The notes beneath the pieces are model-generated. The model was not told the DNA's origin and ran no database searches. It saw nothing but the letters and a program-made list of their open reading frames with translations. 64,000 nt of DNA from Paramesorhizobium leguminum (GTDB lineage Bacteria > Pseudomonadota > Alphaproteobacteria > Rhizobiales > Rhizobiaceae): NCBI RefSeq assembly GCF_003217235.1, contig NZ_QJTF01000021.1:1-64000 (forward strand), given 5' to 3'. This document shows, in pieces, positions 26,744 through 36,287 of this stretch; within the stretch, counting starts at the first letter, position 1, and each line of letters opens with the position of its first letter. The position numbers were made by a program, and so were the translations under genes.

Positions 26744-28543
26744 TTAGTGGTTATCGCGCGGCAGGCCCATGGTCTGGGCGATGCGCTGGTATTTCACCGC
26801 CGGCTTCAGCACCATGCCATCCGAGAGCTGATCGACCATGCTGCGCTGGATTTCCTGCCATGGGGTCTGGTCGGCGGGGTATGGATAGCCGCCGGCAGCT
26901 TCCAGTTCGGCGCGGCGCTCTGCCAGTTCCTCGCTGGAGATGAGGATGTCGGCCGTGCCCTTCTTCAGGTCGATGCGCAGGCGGTCGCCTGTCTTCACCA
27001 GCGCCAGCCCGCCATTGGCGGCGGCTTCGGGCGAAGCGTTGAGGATGGACGGCGAGCCCGACGTGCCGGACTGGCGGCCGTCGCCGACGCATGGCAGCGC
27101 GTGAATGCCCTTCTTGATGAGGTAGGCGGGCGGCTGCATGTTGACCACTTCCGCCGCGCCCGGATAGCCGATCGGACCGGCGCCACGCATGATCAGAATG
27201 GTGTTTTCATCGATGCCGAGCGCCGGATCGTCGATGCGGGCGTGATAATCCTCCGGCCCGTCGAAGACGCGCGCGGTGCCTTCGAAGGCGTCCGGATCAG
27301 CAGGGTTCGACAGATAGCGGTCGCGGAACTCCGGCGAGATGACGCTGGTCTTCATGATGGCGCTATCGAAGAGATTGCCCTTCAGATTGATGAAGCCGGC
27401 CTTCTCCTTCAGCGGATCGCCGAACGGGCGGATGACCTTGGTGTCGAGGTTTTCCGCGTTCTTGCAATTCTCGCCGATGCTCTTGCCGTTGACGGTGAGC
27501 GCATCCGGATGCGGCAGTCTGCCGGCCTTCATCAACTCGTTGACGACCGCGGGCACGCCGCCGGCGTGGTGGTAGTCCTCGCCCAGATACTCGCCCGCCG
27601 GCTGCAGATTGACCAGCAGCGGGATATCGTGGCCGACCGCCTGCCAATCGTCATTGTCGAGCTTGATGCCGAGATGACGGGCAATGGCGTTCAAATGGAT
27701 CGGCGCGTTGGTCGAGCCGCCAATGGCCGAATTGACGACGATGGCGTTCTCGAAAGCTTCGCGCGTCATGATATCGGACGGACGCAAATTCTCGCGCACC
27801 ATCTCGACGGCGCGGACGCCCGTCTCATAGGCGATCTGGCCGCGCTCGCGGTAAGGCGCCGGGATGGCCGCGCCGCCCGGAAGCTCCATGCCAAGCGCTT
27901 CGGCCAGCGAGTTCATTGTTGTGGCCGTGCCCATCGTGTTGCAATAGCCGACGGAGGGGGCGGAAGAGGCGACGATATCGATGAACTCTTCGTAATCGAT
28001 CTCACCGGCGGCAAGCCGCTCGCGCGATTTCCACACGATGGTGCCGGAACCGGTGCGCTCGCCGCGATGCCAGCCATTGAGCATCGGGCCGACGGAAAGG
28101 GCGATGGCCGGGAGGTTGACGGTGGCCGCGCCCATCAGCATGGCGGGCGTCGTCTTGTCGCAGCCGATCGTCAGCACAACGCCGTCAAGCGGATAGCCGA
28201 AGAGCACCTCGACGAGACCGAGATAAGCGAGATTGCGATCAAGCCCGGCGGTGGGGCGCTTGCCGGTCTCCTGGATGGGATGGACCGGAAACTCCAGCGC
28301 CACGCCGCCCGCCGCCGCGATGCCGTCGCGCACGCGCTTGGCAAGCTCGACATGGTGGCGGTTGCAGGGGGAGAGGTCCGAGCCCGTCTGTGCGATGCCG
28401 ATGATCGGCTTGCCCGAACGCAATTCGCGGCTCGTCAACCCGAAATTTAAATAGCGCTCCAGATAGAGCGCGGTCATGCCCGGATTTTCGGGATTGTCGA
28501 ACCATTCCTGAGAACGGAGTGTTCTGGTCTTCTTTTCGCTCAT
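26744..28543 (-). CDS. IlvD/Edd-family sugar-acid dehydratase (L-arabonate dehydratase-like)
   Basis: A 599-residue Fe-S dehydratase. Conserved cysteine-bearing segments are visible: [26 protein letters not shown] and [15 protein letters not shown]. The C-terminal domain carries [20 protein letters not shown] and [18 protein letters not shown]. The YPGAAEV variation and the length resemble the pentonate/arabonate dehydratase branch rather than biosynthetic IlvD, which fits GguC (AraD1-type) about 6 kb away; the exact substrate is inferred. The enzyme removes water from sugar acids to give 2-keto-3-deoxy acids. Confidence 0.82.
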   Translation of the reverse strand: MSEKKTRTLRSQEWFDNPENPGMTALYLERYLNFGLTSRELRSGKPIIGIAQTGSDLSPCNRHHVELAKRVRDGIAAAGGVALEFPVHPIQETGKRPTAGLDRNLAYLGLVEVLFGYPLDGVVLTIGCDKTTPAMLMGAATVNLPAIALSVGPMLNGWHRGERTGSGTIVWKSRERLAAGEIDYEEFIDIVASSAPSVGYCNTMGTATTMNSLAEALGMELPGGAAIPAPYRERGQIAYETGVRAVEMVRENLRPSDIMTREAFENAIVVNSAIGGSTNAPIHLNAIARHLGIKLDNDDWQAVGHDIPLLVNLQPAGEYLGEDYHHAGGVPAVVNELMKAGRLPHPDALTVNGKSIGENCKNAENLDTKVIRPFGDPLKEKAGFINLKGNLFDSAIMKTSVISPEFRDRYLSNPADPDAFEGTARVFDGPEDYHARIDDPALGIDENTILIMRGAGPIGYPGAAEVVNMQPPAYLIKKGIHALPCVGDGRQSGTSGSPSILNASPEAAANGGLALVKTGDRLRIDLKKGTADILISSEELAERRAELEAAGGYPYPADQTPWQEIQRSMVDQLSDGMVLKPAVKYQRIAQTMGLPRDNH

Positions 28544-28743
28544 GATTTTGCTTTCCTCACCGGTTCCCCAGCCTTTTCCTTTGCCTCATGGCATAGGCGA
28601 AACAGGGGGAATCGGCAACAAGTATTACTAAATGACTTTTGGATCGTCGCGCGCCATTTGGACGCGGAAAAGGCCGTTTCGGTGACGCATGGCAAAATCC
28701 GGCGATAAAATCTACATTACCTGACATGAATAAAGGAGCGGAC

Positions 28744-29205
28744 ATGGACCTGACCGGAGAGGAGCGTATCGCCGCGCCGCGCGAGGCGGTATGGCGGGCG
28801 CTGAACGATATCGAGACGCTGAAGGCGGCGATTCCCGGATGCGAGGCGCTGGAATGGCGTAACGCAACCCAGCTGGAGGCGGCTCTCGCCATGCGGTTCG
28901 GCCCGATAAAAGTCAGGTTCCACGGCGAATTGGAACTCTCCAATCTCAATCCGCCGGTCTCCTATACGATTTCGGGCGCAGGCAAGGGCAGCATCGCCGG
29001 CTTCGTGCATGGCAGCACCGACGTGGTGCTGACCGAAAGCGGTAACGAAACCGTGCTGACTTATATCGTCAGGGGAGACGCGGGCGGCGGAATCGCGCAG
29101 ATCGGAACGAGGCTTCTCAGCTCAAGCGCGCGCAAGCTGGCGGACCGGTTTTTCGCGAATATTGGCGAGGCGGCGAGCGGTGGAGGCAAGCCCGCCGCAT
29201 CTTGA
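28744..29205 (+). CDS. CoxG-like SRPBCC family protein
   Basis: A 153-residue protein starting MDLTGEERIAAPREAVWRAL, with AAGGAG upstream of the ATG at 28744. The sequence follows the CO-dehydrogenase subunit G family (PF06240): early DPEALKAAIPGCE-like stretch (ETLKAAIPGCEALEW), then the strands FHGELELSNLNPPVSYTISG and a C-terminal helix (SSSARKLADRFFANI). CoxG anchors or delivers molybdenum hydroxylases at the membrane; no cox structural genes lie here, so the partner is unknown. Confidence 0.82.
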   Translation: MDLTGEERIAAPREAVWRALNDIETLKAAIPGCEALEWRNATQLEAALAMRFGPIKVRFHGELELSNLNPPVSYTISGAGKGSIAGFVHGSTDVVLTESGNETVLTYIVRGDAGGGIAQIGTRLLSSSARKLADRFFANIGEAASGGGKPAAS

Positions 29206-29273
29206 ATTGGAGCGGTTCATATTTTGACGGAATCGCCTGAACTCTGTTTTGGGACCGTTGCTGTCATGGAGGG

Positions 29274-29432
29274 GTAGAGGAATGGATCCCAGTGACAAGC
29301 ACTGGGATGACGGGGTGGAGATGTCTTTTCACTACCGGATATGCTTCTGCCAAGCGGAGAGGTTGGAGTTTGGCGTGCTAACAGTAAAGCAATCGTCATC
29401 CCAGTGCTTGTCACTGGGATCCATTCCTCTAC
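29274..29432. repeat. Perfect 39-bp inverted repeat pair
   Basis: The arms at 29274-29312 and 29394-29432 are exact reverse complements (GTAGAGGAATGGATCCCAG, then TGACAAGCACTGGGATGACG). Each arm itself contains the small palindrome CCCAGTGACAAGCACTGGG. An older copy lies at 291-324. It is probably a bacterial miniature or REP-like family. The rest of 29206-29494 shows no gene. Confidence 0.85.
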
Positions 29433-29494
29433 AATGGTGCGGCCGCAACGGTAAAAGAATGAGCCAACCGTTTCTATCTAAAAGGTGAAATGCT

Positions 29495-29887
29495 TTAGCT
29501 TTTGCGCGGTTGCCCGCCATAACGCGCGGCAAATATCCGCTCTGCCTCAGCAAAAATTTCATCGACCGACTGAGTGCTTATGCCACTCTTTCTGGATTCA
29601 TCAATGAGTTGGCCTAACTCTTCGAGAGTATACTCCCGGTCATGTCTACGCTCGGTAGGGAACCCAGCGCCTTCGGCTTGGTCCTTTAGCGTCCGAAGCG
29701 CGGCATCGGTGACAGCCATATCGTCGCCGACAAGCACACCGTCATCGCCATGATCGGGATAATAACCGGGGAGTTGGACGGTTACGCTCCTGCCTTTGTA
29801 GCTCACCGCAAAGGGACGCACGCCGCGCCGCAGCGTTTCGCCGGTTACCGGAGAAACCATCGTATCGGGAAGAGTCTTTATCGGCAT
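29495..29887 (-). CDS. MqsA-like antitoxin with ParD/CC2985-like tail, no toxin nearby
   Basis: A 130-residue protein. The N-terminal two thirds (VSPVTGETLRRGVRPFAVSY, then KGRSVTVQLPGYYPD, VTDAALRTLKDQAE) match the zinc-binding/dimer half of MqsA-type antitoxins, but the usual Cys pair is missing (position reads VSPVTGE). The C-terminal 45 residues (EELGQLIDESRKSGISTQSV, then DEIFAEAERIFAARYG) read like the toxin-wrapping helix of ParD/Phd-like antitoxins. The start at 29887 has GAGGGAG upstream. No toxin gene is adjacent, so it looks like an orphan antitoxin or regulator. Confidence 0.6.
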   Translation of the reverse strand: MPIKTLPDTMVSPVTGETLRRGVRPFAVSYKGRSVTVQLPGYYPDHGDDGVLVGDDMAVTDAALRTLKDQAEGAGFPTERRHDREYTLEELGQLIDESRKSGISTQSVDEIFAEAERIFAARYGGQPRKS

Positions 29888-29957
29888 GACCAACTCCCTC
29901 GGACAATATCGCCCAAGGACTTCATCACCTTAATGGTGGCAAATCAAGCCTCCCACC

Positions 29958-32900
29958 TCAAGGCTTCCGCAGCGCATCCGCCAGTTCACGCTTCAGGCGG
30001 TTGTGCTCCTCCACCTTCGGCTTGGTGAAGCGCCCGAGCAGGAGATAGGCGACGGGGGTGATGTAGAGCGTCGCGATGGTGGCAAGGCCGAGGCCGCCGA
30101 CGATGACCCAGCCAAGCGCGACGCGGGCCTCGGCGCCGGCGCCTTGTGCCAGAACCAGCGGCACGCCGCCCAGAACGGCGCAGATCATGGTCATCGTCAC
30201 CGGACGTAGGCGGATATTCGCCGCCTCTTCCACCGCCTCGCGCACGCTCATGCCCTTGTCGCGTAGCTGGTCAGCGAATTCCACGATCAGAATGCCGTTC
30301 TTGGCCATGATGCCGACAAGCAGGACAAGACCGATCTGGCTATAGACGTTGAGGCTCGTTCCGCTGATCAGCATCGCGAACACGGCGCAACCCAGGCCGA
30401 GCGGCACGGTTGCCATGACGATGAACGCGCTGACGAAGCTTTCGAACTGCGCTGCGAGCACCAGAAGAATGATGATAATGGCAAAGCCGAAGGTGATTGC
30501 GAGGCCCCTGGAGGTGTCGCCCAGCGTCTGTGCTTCCGCCAGCGGAATGATGCGCGCGCCGGCGGGCAGAAAGGGCGCGGCGATTGTGAGTGCTTCCGTG
30601 TAAGCATTGCCGAGGGCGAAATCCGGGCTGAGACCTGCGGTGATCGCGACGGAGCGCATCCGCTGCTCGCGGTCGAGTTCCGGCGGCACCGCCTGTTCGG
30701 TAACGGTGGCGATGGACGACATGGGGACGTAGCGACCATCGCTCGTCTTCATGAAGATATTTTCAAGATCGGTCGGATCGTTGATCGGATTGGTGGTTGA
30801 AACCAGTTTCACATCATAACTGCGGTCGCCGATATAGACGGAGCCGATCTTGCGTCCGTCGAGGACGGACTGGATGGCATTCGCGAGGCCGGTGATGTCG
30901 ATACCAAGATCGGAAGCGCGTTCGCGATCGATATTGACGGCAAGCTGCGGCTGTGTCGGATCGATGGTCAGGCGCGGCTGCTGATAACGCGGATCCTTCG
31001 CCAGCGCCTCGACGATATTCTGCGCCGCAGTCCGGAGCTGATCATAATCATTGCCGAGCACCGCGAATTGCAGCCCGTTGCCCGCTCCGCGTATCCCTAA
31101 ACTGTTCGGCTGGGACGCGAATACCCGCACGCCGGTAACAACCTTCAACCGCTGCAACACATCGGCCATGATCTCCTGCTGGCTGCGGGCGCGCTCACCC
31201 CAGGGAGCCAGTGTCATCACGATGACGCCGGTGTTCGGGGCGCCCCCGGTGCCGGCAATGGCGAGCGTGCTCCGAACTTCGCCGGAATCGCGCAAGGGCT
31301 GCAACAGCGCCTCGATCCTGTCGATCTGACTTTCCATGAATTCCAGGCTGATGCCCTGCGGCCCGCTGAGGCGCAAGATCGCCTGGGCGCGGTCCTCCGT
31401 GGGCGTCAATTCCTGGCGCAGCGTTCCATAGCCCACATAGGACGCGGCGGCGAAGAGCACCGCCACGGCAACCACGATCAGCGGCGCGGCAAGGCAGGCA
31501 TGAAGGCTACGGCGATAGAGAGTGGCCAAAAAGCCGCCGAAGCGGCGTATGCCACCCGGCGAATGATTGATATCCTGATGATGCGCCGCCGCCTCGGATA
31601 GAAAGCGCGAAGCGAGCATGGGGCAGAACGTGAGCGCGACGATAGACGAGAGCAGAACCGAAATCGCCAGCACGAAGCCGAATTCGCGGAACAGGCCGCC
31701 CATCTGCCCCGGCAGGAACGAGATGGGGACGAACACGGCGGCGAGCGTCAGCGTGGTGGCGATGACGGCGAAGAACACTTCCTGCGTACCGAGCACGGCC
31801 GCCGCGCGCGGCCCCATGCCCTGGTTGCGCCGGCGCACGATGTTTTCGAGCACGACGATGGCGTCATCAACGACGAGGCCGGTCGCGAGCACCAGCGCCA
31901 GCAATGTCAGGATATTGACCGAAAAGCCCGCCAGATAGATGGCCGCGATGGTGCCGATCAGCGCCACCGGCATGGAAATAGCCGGAATGAGCGTTGCGCG
32001 AATGTCCCACAGGAACATAAAGATGATCAACACGACGATTGCGACCGAGGCAATGAGCGCGATTTCCACCTCATGGATGGCGCCGTCGATAAAATTGGCA
32101 TCGTCGCTCGTGACATGGATGGAAACGCCCGGCGGCACATTCTTCTGCAATTGCTCGATTGCCGCGCGCACGCCCTTGGAAATGTCGAGCGTATTGGACT
32201 GCGCCTGACGGATAATGCCGAGCCCGATGGCCGTCTTGCCGTTTGAGCTCACCGAGGAGGTTTCGATATCCGGCCCCAGCGTCACATTGGCGACGTCGCC
32301 GATCTTGGTGCGGCCCTTGATGACGATATCCTCGAAGGCCTGCGGCGTCGTCACAGTCGCCGTCGCGCGTACGACGATGGACTGGTCGTTGCTGCGGAGC
32401 GAACCGGCCGGCGCATCGAGCGCCATATCGGAAAGCGCGTTGGCGACATCAGCTATCGTCAGGCCATAGCTTGCAAGCTTCGTCTGGTCGATATCGATGC
32501 GGAAAATCTTGTCGCGATCGCCATAGACCTGCACATCGGCGACGCCCGGAACTGCTGCCAGCACATCCTCGATATGATCCTCGACCAGAACGGTCATGTC
32601 CTGGATCGACATGGAATTCGATGTCACTGCAAGGCGCATCACCGGATCGGCATTCGCATCGGCCTTGATGATTTGCGGCGCGTCCGCTTCATCGGGGAGA
32701 CTGTTGGTCACGCGCGAAATGGCGTCGCGCATGTCGGCGGCGGCGACGTTCAAATCGACGCCATCGTCAAATTCCACCGTGACGCGGCTGCGCCCGAAGG
32801 AAGAGGCCGAAGAGATCGACTTGACGCCCGGAACACGCGCCACCGCGTTTTCCAGAACCTGCGTCAGCTCACGATCGATGGTTTCAGCCGACGCGCCGTC

Positions 32901-33092
32901 GAAATCGGTGCGGATGGTGATGATGGGGCGATCCACATCGGGAAGCTCGCGAATATCTACGCCCGTAAAGGCGGCGAGGCCCGCAACGACGATGAGAACA
33001 TTGAGAACGAAAGCGAAGACCGGCCGGCGGATGAAAAGCGCGGTGAAGCCGCCTTCATCGGACGCGCTGGGTGAGGAAGAGTGATCGCTCAT
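29958..33092 (-). CDS. RND multidrug efflux transporter, inner-membrane pump subunit
   Basis: A 1044-residue RND permease with the standard layout: TM1 (VFAFVLNVLIVVAGLAAFTG), a large periplasmic domain, TM2-6, a second periplasmic domain and TM7-12. The proton-relay pair is in TM4 (VLATGLVVDDAIVVLENI). The sequence follows the HAE1 drug-exporter group. It starts 7 bases after the adaptor stop, so the two make one operon. No TolC-type gene is adjacent; such pumps usually use a shared outer-membrane channel. Confidence 0.92.
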   Translation of the reverse strand: MSDHSSSPSASDEGGFTALFIRRPVFAFVLNVLIVVAGLAAFTGVDIRELPDVDRPIITIRTDFDGASAETIDRELTQVLENAVARVPGVKSISSASSFGRSRVTVEFDDGVDLNVAAADMRDAISRVTNSLPDEADAPQIIKADANADPVMRLAVTSNSMSIQDMTVLVEDHIEDVLAAVPGVADVQVYGDRDKIFRIDIDQTKLASYGLTIADVANALSDMALDAPAGSLRSNDQSIVVRATATVTTPQAFEDIVIKGRTKIGDVANVTLGPDIETSSVSSNGKTAIGLGIIRQAQSNTLDISKGVRAAIEQLQKNVPPGVSIHVTSDDANFIDGAIHEVEIALIASVAIVVLIIFMFLWDIRATLIPAISMPVALIGTIAAIYLAGFSVNILTLLALVLATGLVVDDAIVVLENIVRRRNQGMGPRAAAVLGTQEVFFAVIATTLTLAAVFVPISFLPGQMGGLFREFGFVLAISVLLSSIVALTFCPMLASRFLSEAAAHHQDINHSPGGIRRFGGFLATLYRRSLHACLAAPLIVVAVAVLFAAASYVGYGTLRQELTPTEDRAQAILRLSGPQGISLEFMESQIDRIEALLQPLRDSGEVRSTLAIAGTGGAPNTGVIVMTLAPWGERARSQQEIMADVLQRLKVVTGVRVFASQPNSLGIRGAGNGLQFAVLGNDYDQLRTAAQNIVEALAKDPRYQQPRLTIDPTQPQLAVNIDRERASDLGIDITGLANAIQSVLDGRKIGSVYIGDRSYDVKLVSTTNPINDPTDLENIFMKTSDGRYVPMSSIATVTEQAVPPELDREQRMRSVAITAGLSPDFALGNAYTEALTIAAPFLPAGARIIPLAEAQTLGDTSRGLAITFGFAIIIILLVLAAQFESFVSAFIVMATVPLGLGCAVFAMLISGTSLNVYSQIGLVLLVGIMAKNGILIVEFADQLRDKGMSVREAVEEAANIRLRPVTMTMICAVLGGVPLVLAQGAGAEARVALGWVIVGGLGLATIATLYITPVAYLLLGRFTKPKVEEHNRLKRELADALRKP

Positions 33093-33099
33093 AGCAGGC

Positions 33100-34245
33100 T
33101 CATCCAGCGTTCGGCGTGGCGGCGGGCTGCGAACCGACGGGCGCGCCGTCGCTGTTCACGATGGTAACCGGAGCGCCGGGACGCACGGTCTGCACGCCTT
33201 GCGTGACGATGGTATCGCCGGGCTTCAGCGGCGCATCGACCAGAATGCTCGTGGTGTTGCGCTGAATGATGCGTACGGGCACCCTCTCCGCCTTTCCATC
33301 GACAATACGCCAGACGAACGCGCCATCCGCGCCCCACTGGATCGCCAGCGGATCGACCGAAGGATAGCTATCGCCCGGGAACAGCAACGTCACCTCGAAG
33401 GACATGCCGGGACGCAAGGCATCGTCCGGATTAGGGATGCGCGCGCGTACCCGCAAGGTCCGGCTCGCCTCGTCGATGGCATTGTCGACGGCGCTGATCT
33501 TGCCCTCGAATTCCCGGCCCGGCAGCGCTACCGCCGTCGCGGTGACCGGCTGGCCGACCTTGACCTGCGGGGCGTAGCGTTCCGGCACCCAGATATCGAT
33601 GAGAACCTGCGACCGGTCGTCGATGGTCGCGATAGACGTATCAGAGGTGACGAAATTGCCGGCATTCACTGGCAGAATGCCGATGACCCCCGCGATAGGC
33701 GCGGTGACCGTGCGGCGTTGAAGCGCAAGGGCCGCCTCCTCCGACGCGAGCTTGGCATTGGCGACGGCGAGCTGGGCATCGACCACCTGCACCTCGGTCA
33801 CCGTATTGGTCGCGCGCAGCGTAGTGATGCGGCGCAATGTATTTTGCGCATTCTGCAAAGCGATTGACGCCTTGTCGTTGGCAATCTGTTCATTGGCGGC
33901 ATCGAGTTCGGCAATCGGCTGTCCAGCCTTTACCAGCGCTCCCGCCTGCACCAGAAGCTTGGTCATCATCCCGCCGGTATAGGGCGTGACAGAAACGGAC
34001 TCCAGCGCGCGACCCGTGCCGATGGCCGTAAGCCGGGTATTGATCGTCTCGGTTTGAGCAGGCGCGGTAACAACCAATGTCGGCCCTTGGCCACCGCCAC
34101 GGCCGCCACCGCCTTGACCGCTCGCCGCGTTCCGAGGCGCGGGCTCTCCTCCGCCATCGCTTGCGTCATGATAAAAATACATCCAGGCGGCGAAAATCGC
34201 CAGCAGGAGAAGCGCAACGAGGATGATCTGCTTCCAGACTTTCAT
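33100..34245 (-). CDS. RND efflux adaptor (membrane fusion protein)
   Basis: A 381-residue periplasmic adaptor. The start at 34245 (MKVWKQIILVALLLLAIFAA) gives a signal anchor and has GGAG upstream; a much longer frame from 34482 is an artefact. A Gly-rich linker is followed by a lipoyl/hairpin domain (VQAGALVKAGQPIAELDAAN, then VVDAQLAVANAKLASEEAAL) and the beta-barrel and membrane-proximal domains (VPERYAPQVKVGQPVTATAV, LKPGDTIVTQGVQTVRPG). It links the inner-membrane pump to an outer-membrane channel. Confidence 0.9.
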   Translation of the reverse strand: MKVWKQIILVALLLLAIFAAWMYFYHDASDGGGEPAPRNAASGQGGGGRGGGQGPTLVVTAPAQTETINTRLTAIGTGRALESVSVTPYTGGMMTKLLVQAGALVKAGQPIAELDAANEQIANDKASIALQNAQNTLRRITTLRATNTVTEVQVVDAQLAVANAKLASEEAALALQRRTVTAPIAGVIGILPVNAGNFVTSDTSIATIDDRSQVLIDIWVPERYAPQVKVGQPVTATAVALPGREFEGKISAVDNAIDEASRTLRVRARIPNPDDALRPGMSFEVTLLFPGDSYPSVDPLAIQWGADGAFVWRIVDGKAERVPVRIIQRNTTSILVDAPLKPGDTIVTQGVQTVRPGAPVTIVNSDGAPVGSQPAATPNAG

Positions 34246-34565
34246 CCATAACTCCAGTTGAGGAAACACATCATACCCTCGACGGGCCGGAGGGCATATG
34301 GGGCATCTGACAAAGCGATTAACAGTTTCGATCCACGCGCTCGCGACCGAAGTCCGGCGAGACAGTCGAGCCGCCCAGGCGCAAATCACTTGGGCGTGAT
34401 GGCAATTTGTCCGCAGCCGCGTGGCACGTCCAATTAAATTTATGTAATCAACATCCTTAGCGAACAAGAAGCCTCTTGTCATTGCTCATACAGTATGACT
34501 TTTAAACCGCGAGCTTCAACGACCATCCCGTCCATGGGATGAAAACCTGTCGAATTGGGAGGGTT
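34246..34565. promoter_or_regulatory. Divergent intergenic region (efflux operon / gguC)
   Basis: About 320 bases separate the leftward efflux operon from the rightward gguC gene. It must hold both promoters. No TetR/MarR regulator gene lies here and no clear operator palindrome could be read. Confidence 0.45.
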
Positions 34566-35561
34566 ATGATGAATCTGGTTCAGCTGATCAGCGAAAAAGG
34601 CAAACGGCAGGTCGCGGCCCGCACGGAAGATGGCTTCCGCATCGTGCGCGGCACCCGTTCGGTGCTGGAAATCGCGCATGAGGCTATCGAGGACGAAACG
34701 TCGATCGACGCCATCATTGAAGAGCGTGGACTGGGCAAGCCGGCCGATGTGGAAGCCGCCTATGCGGATGGGCGCCTGCTGCCGCCGATCGATGCACCGG
34801 ACCCGGCGCATATCCACCTGACCGGAACGGGTCTCACCCATCTTGGCTCGGCTGCGACGCGCGACGCCATGCATAAAAAGGCTTCCGCCGAAAAGGACGA
34901 GAGCCTCACCGATTCCATGAAGATGTTCCAGATGGGCCTTAAGGACGGCAAGCCCGCGAAGGGCGAAACCGGCGTGCAGCCCGAATGGTTCTACAAGGGC
35001 AACGGCACGATGCTGGTAGCCCCCGGCGCAGCGCTCGTTTCGCCATCCTTCGCGGATGACGGCGGCGAAGAGCCTGAAATCGCCGGCATCTATGTCATCG
35101 GCCCCGACGGCACGCCCTTCCGCCTCGGCTTCGCGCTCGCGAATGAATTTTCCGACCATGTGATGGAGCGGGTCAACTATCTTTACCTCGCCCATTCGAA
35201 GTTGCGCCCTTGCGCGATCGGACCGGAATTGCGCATTGGCAAACTGCCTGATCACATCGACGGCGCATCGCGCATTCTGCGAGATGGCAAGACGCTCTGG
35301 GAAAAGCCGTTCCTCTCGGGCGAGGACAACATGTCCCACACCATCGCCAATCTGGAGTATCACCACTTCAAATACGAAGTGTTCCGCCAGCCGGGCGATA
35401 TCCACATCCACATGTTCGGCACGGCGACGCTCTCCTTCGCCGACGGCATCCGCGCCGAGCCGGGCGATGTCTTCGAGATCGAAGCCAAGGATTTCGGCCT
35501 GGCCCTGCGCACCCCCTTGCGCGCTTCGAAGGCGGAGAAGGTGAAGATCAAGGCGCTTTAG
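34566..35561 (+). CDS. gguC: GguC / AraD1 family protein (FAH-fold)
   Basis: A 331-residue protein starting MMNLVQLISEKGKRQVAART (GGGAGG upstream; the second Met is the alternative). The C-terminal half carries the fumarylacetoacetate-hydrolase fold (TYVIGPDGTPFRLGFALANE-like: IAGIYVIGPDGTPFRLGF, then FSDHVMERVNYLYLAHSKLR). It matches the GguC family named for the Agrobacterium multiple-sugar gguABC system, also called AraD1 in L-arabinose degradation. Together with the IlvD/Edd dehydratase upstream it hints at non-phosphorylative pentose catabolism. Confidence 0.82.
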   Translation: MMNLVQLISEKGKRQVAARTEDGFRIVRGTRSVLEIAHEAIEDETSIDAIIEERGLGKPADVEAAYADGRLLPPIDAPDPAHIHLTGTGLTHLGSAATRDAMHKKASAEKDESLTDSMKMFQMGLKDGKPAKGETGVQPEWFYKGNGTMLVAPGAALVSPSFADDGGEEPEIAGIYVIGPDGTPFRLGFALANEFSDHVMERVNYLYLAHSKLRPCAIGPELRIGKLPDHIDGASRILRDGKTLWEKPFLSGEDNMSHTIANLEYHHFKYEVFRQPGDIHIHMFGTATLSFADGIRAEPGDVFEIEAKDFGLALRTPLRASKAEKVKIKAL

Positions 35562-35587
35562 GCCTACGTGGCTTCAAGCTGGAACGA

Positions 35588-35621
35588 GGCGTGCGCCCTG
35601 TGGAGGCCGCACGCCTTTTTT
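35588..35621 (+). terminator. Rho-independent terminator of gguC
   Basis: GGCGTGCG (35588-35595) pairs with CGCACGCC (35608-35615) and is followed by six T residues. It sits 26 bases after the gguC stop and has all parts of an intrinsic terminator. Confidence 0.9.
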
Positions 35622-35648
35622 CTGTAAGGTTACAATACGGAATATCTT

Positions 35649-35659
35649 GGGGGGGGGGG
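35649..35659 (+). repeat. Eleven-G homopolymer tract just before a gene start
   Basis: A run of 11 G residues ends about 10 bases before the ATG of the hypothetical gene at 35670 and overlaps its ribosome-binding region. Such tracts are prone to slipped-strand length change and could alter translation. Sequencing error is also possible. Confidence 0.6.
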
Positions 35660-35669
35660 CGGTGGCAAT

Positions 35670-36089
35670 ATGGAAAACGGGGAGGACGATTGTCTCGCGC
35701 GGGAAAAATGGGTCCGCGTCATGTGCGACTATGGCGCCGAAGGCGTATGGGACAAGGATGGCGTTAGTCGTGAGCCGGAAGAACTCGCCATTTCGCGCGA
35801 ACTCATGGACCGCATTTACAAATGGCAGGAATGGCACGATCGTATTGTCGATCGGTATTATGACGAGGAGCTTTCCGACGACGACGAAAGCCTCATCCGG
35901 GACTATATCGCTAACTCCGCGGAGGGGTACGATATCGCGCTAGCGGTCAAGTCCGCTCTTCCTGACTGGACGGTCGTTTATTTTGACGAAGCCAAATCGC
36001 GGGACAAAACCTCGCGCCGCCTGACTTCCGCCAGATCATATTTTGAATATGAACTACATCTTGATCAGGAGGACCGGCCAGAGGCGTGA
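35670..36089 (+). CDS. Acidic hypothetical protein next to the ICE attachment site
   Basis: A 139-residue, strongly acidic protein (MENGEDDCLAREKWVRVMCD). It is mostly helical (SRELMDRIYKWQEWHDRIVD, then YYDEELSDDDESLIRDYIAN) with no recognised domain. The ribosome-binding region contains the 11-G tract. It is the last chromosomal gene before the tRNA-Arg fragment; its codon use resembles the chromosome rather than the island. Confidence 0.6.
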   Translation: MENGEDDCLAREKWVRVMCDYGAEGVWDKDGVSREPEELAISRELMDRIYKWQEWHDRIVDRYYDEELSDDDESLIRDYIANSAEGYDIALAVKSALPDWTVVYFDEAKSRDKTSRRLTSARSYFEYELHLDQEDRPEA

Positions 36090-36241
36090 ATAGGCCTCGC
36101 CAGCTTCATGCATTGCGATCCGGGATTTCGATGGTGGGACATGCAGATTGGAACCACTTCCAAACCCGTTCGGGCCAAAAAGGTTACCTATATCTCAGGA
36201 ATAAACCGTAACCCATGTGTCCGGTATGGACCGGAATGGTA

Positions 36242-36287
36242 TGGCGCGCCCGAAAGGATTCGAACCTCTGACCCCCAGATTCGTAGT
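36242..36287 (-). other. 3' fragment of tRNA-Arg(ACG): left attachment site (att) of an ICE
   Basis: On the minus strand the sequence runs from the anticodon loop (CTACGAA, anticodon ACG) through the T-arm (AGAGGTTCGAATCCTTT) to the acceptor end GGGCGCGCCA. Everything 5' of the anticodon loop is absent: upstream bases are AT-rich and unrelated. This is the duplicated 3' tRNA half left by site-specific integration. A complete tRNA-Arg(ACG) should mark the far end of the element beyond 64000. The gap 36090-36477 holds no other gene. Confidence 0.85.

Noticed and set aside
26747-28450. Rightward open frame of 567 codons
   Set aside because: It mirrors the IlvD/Edd dehydratase on the other strand; residue content is that of a shadow frame.
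34245-34482. N-terminal extension of the efflux adaptor
   Set aside because: The extra 79 residues contain no family sequence; a signal anchor and ribosome site support the start at 34245.
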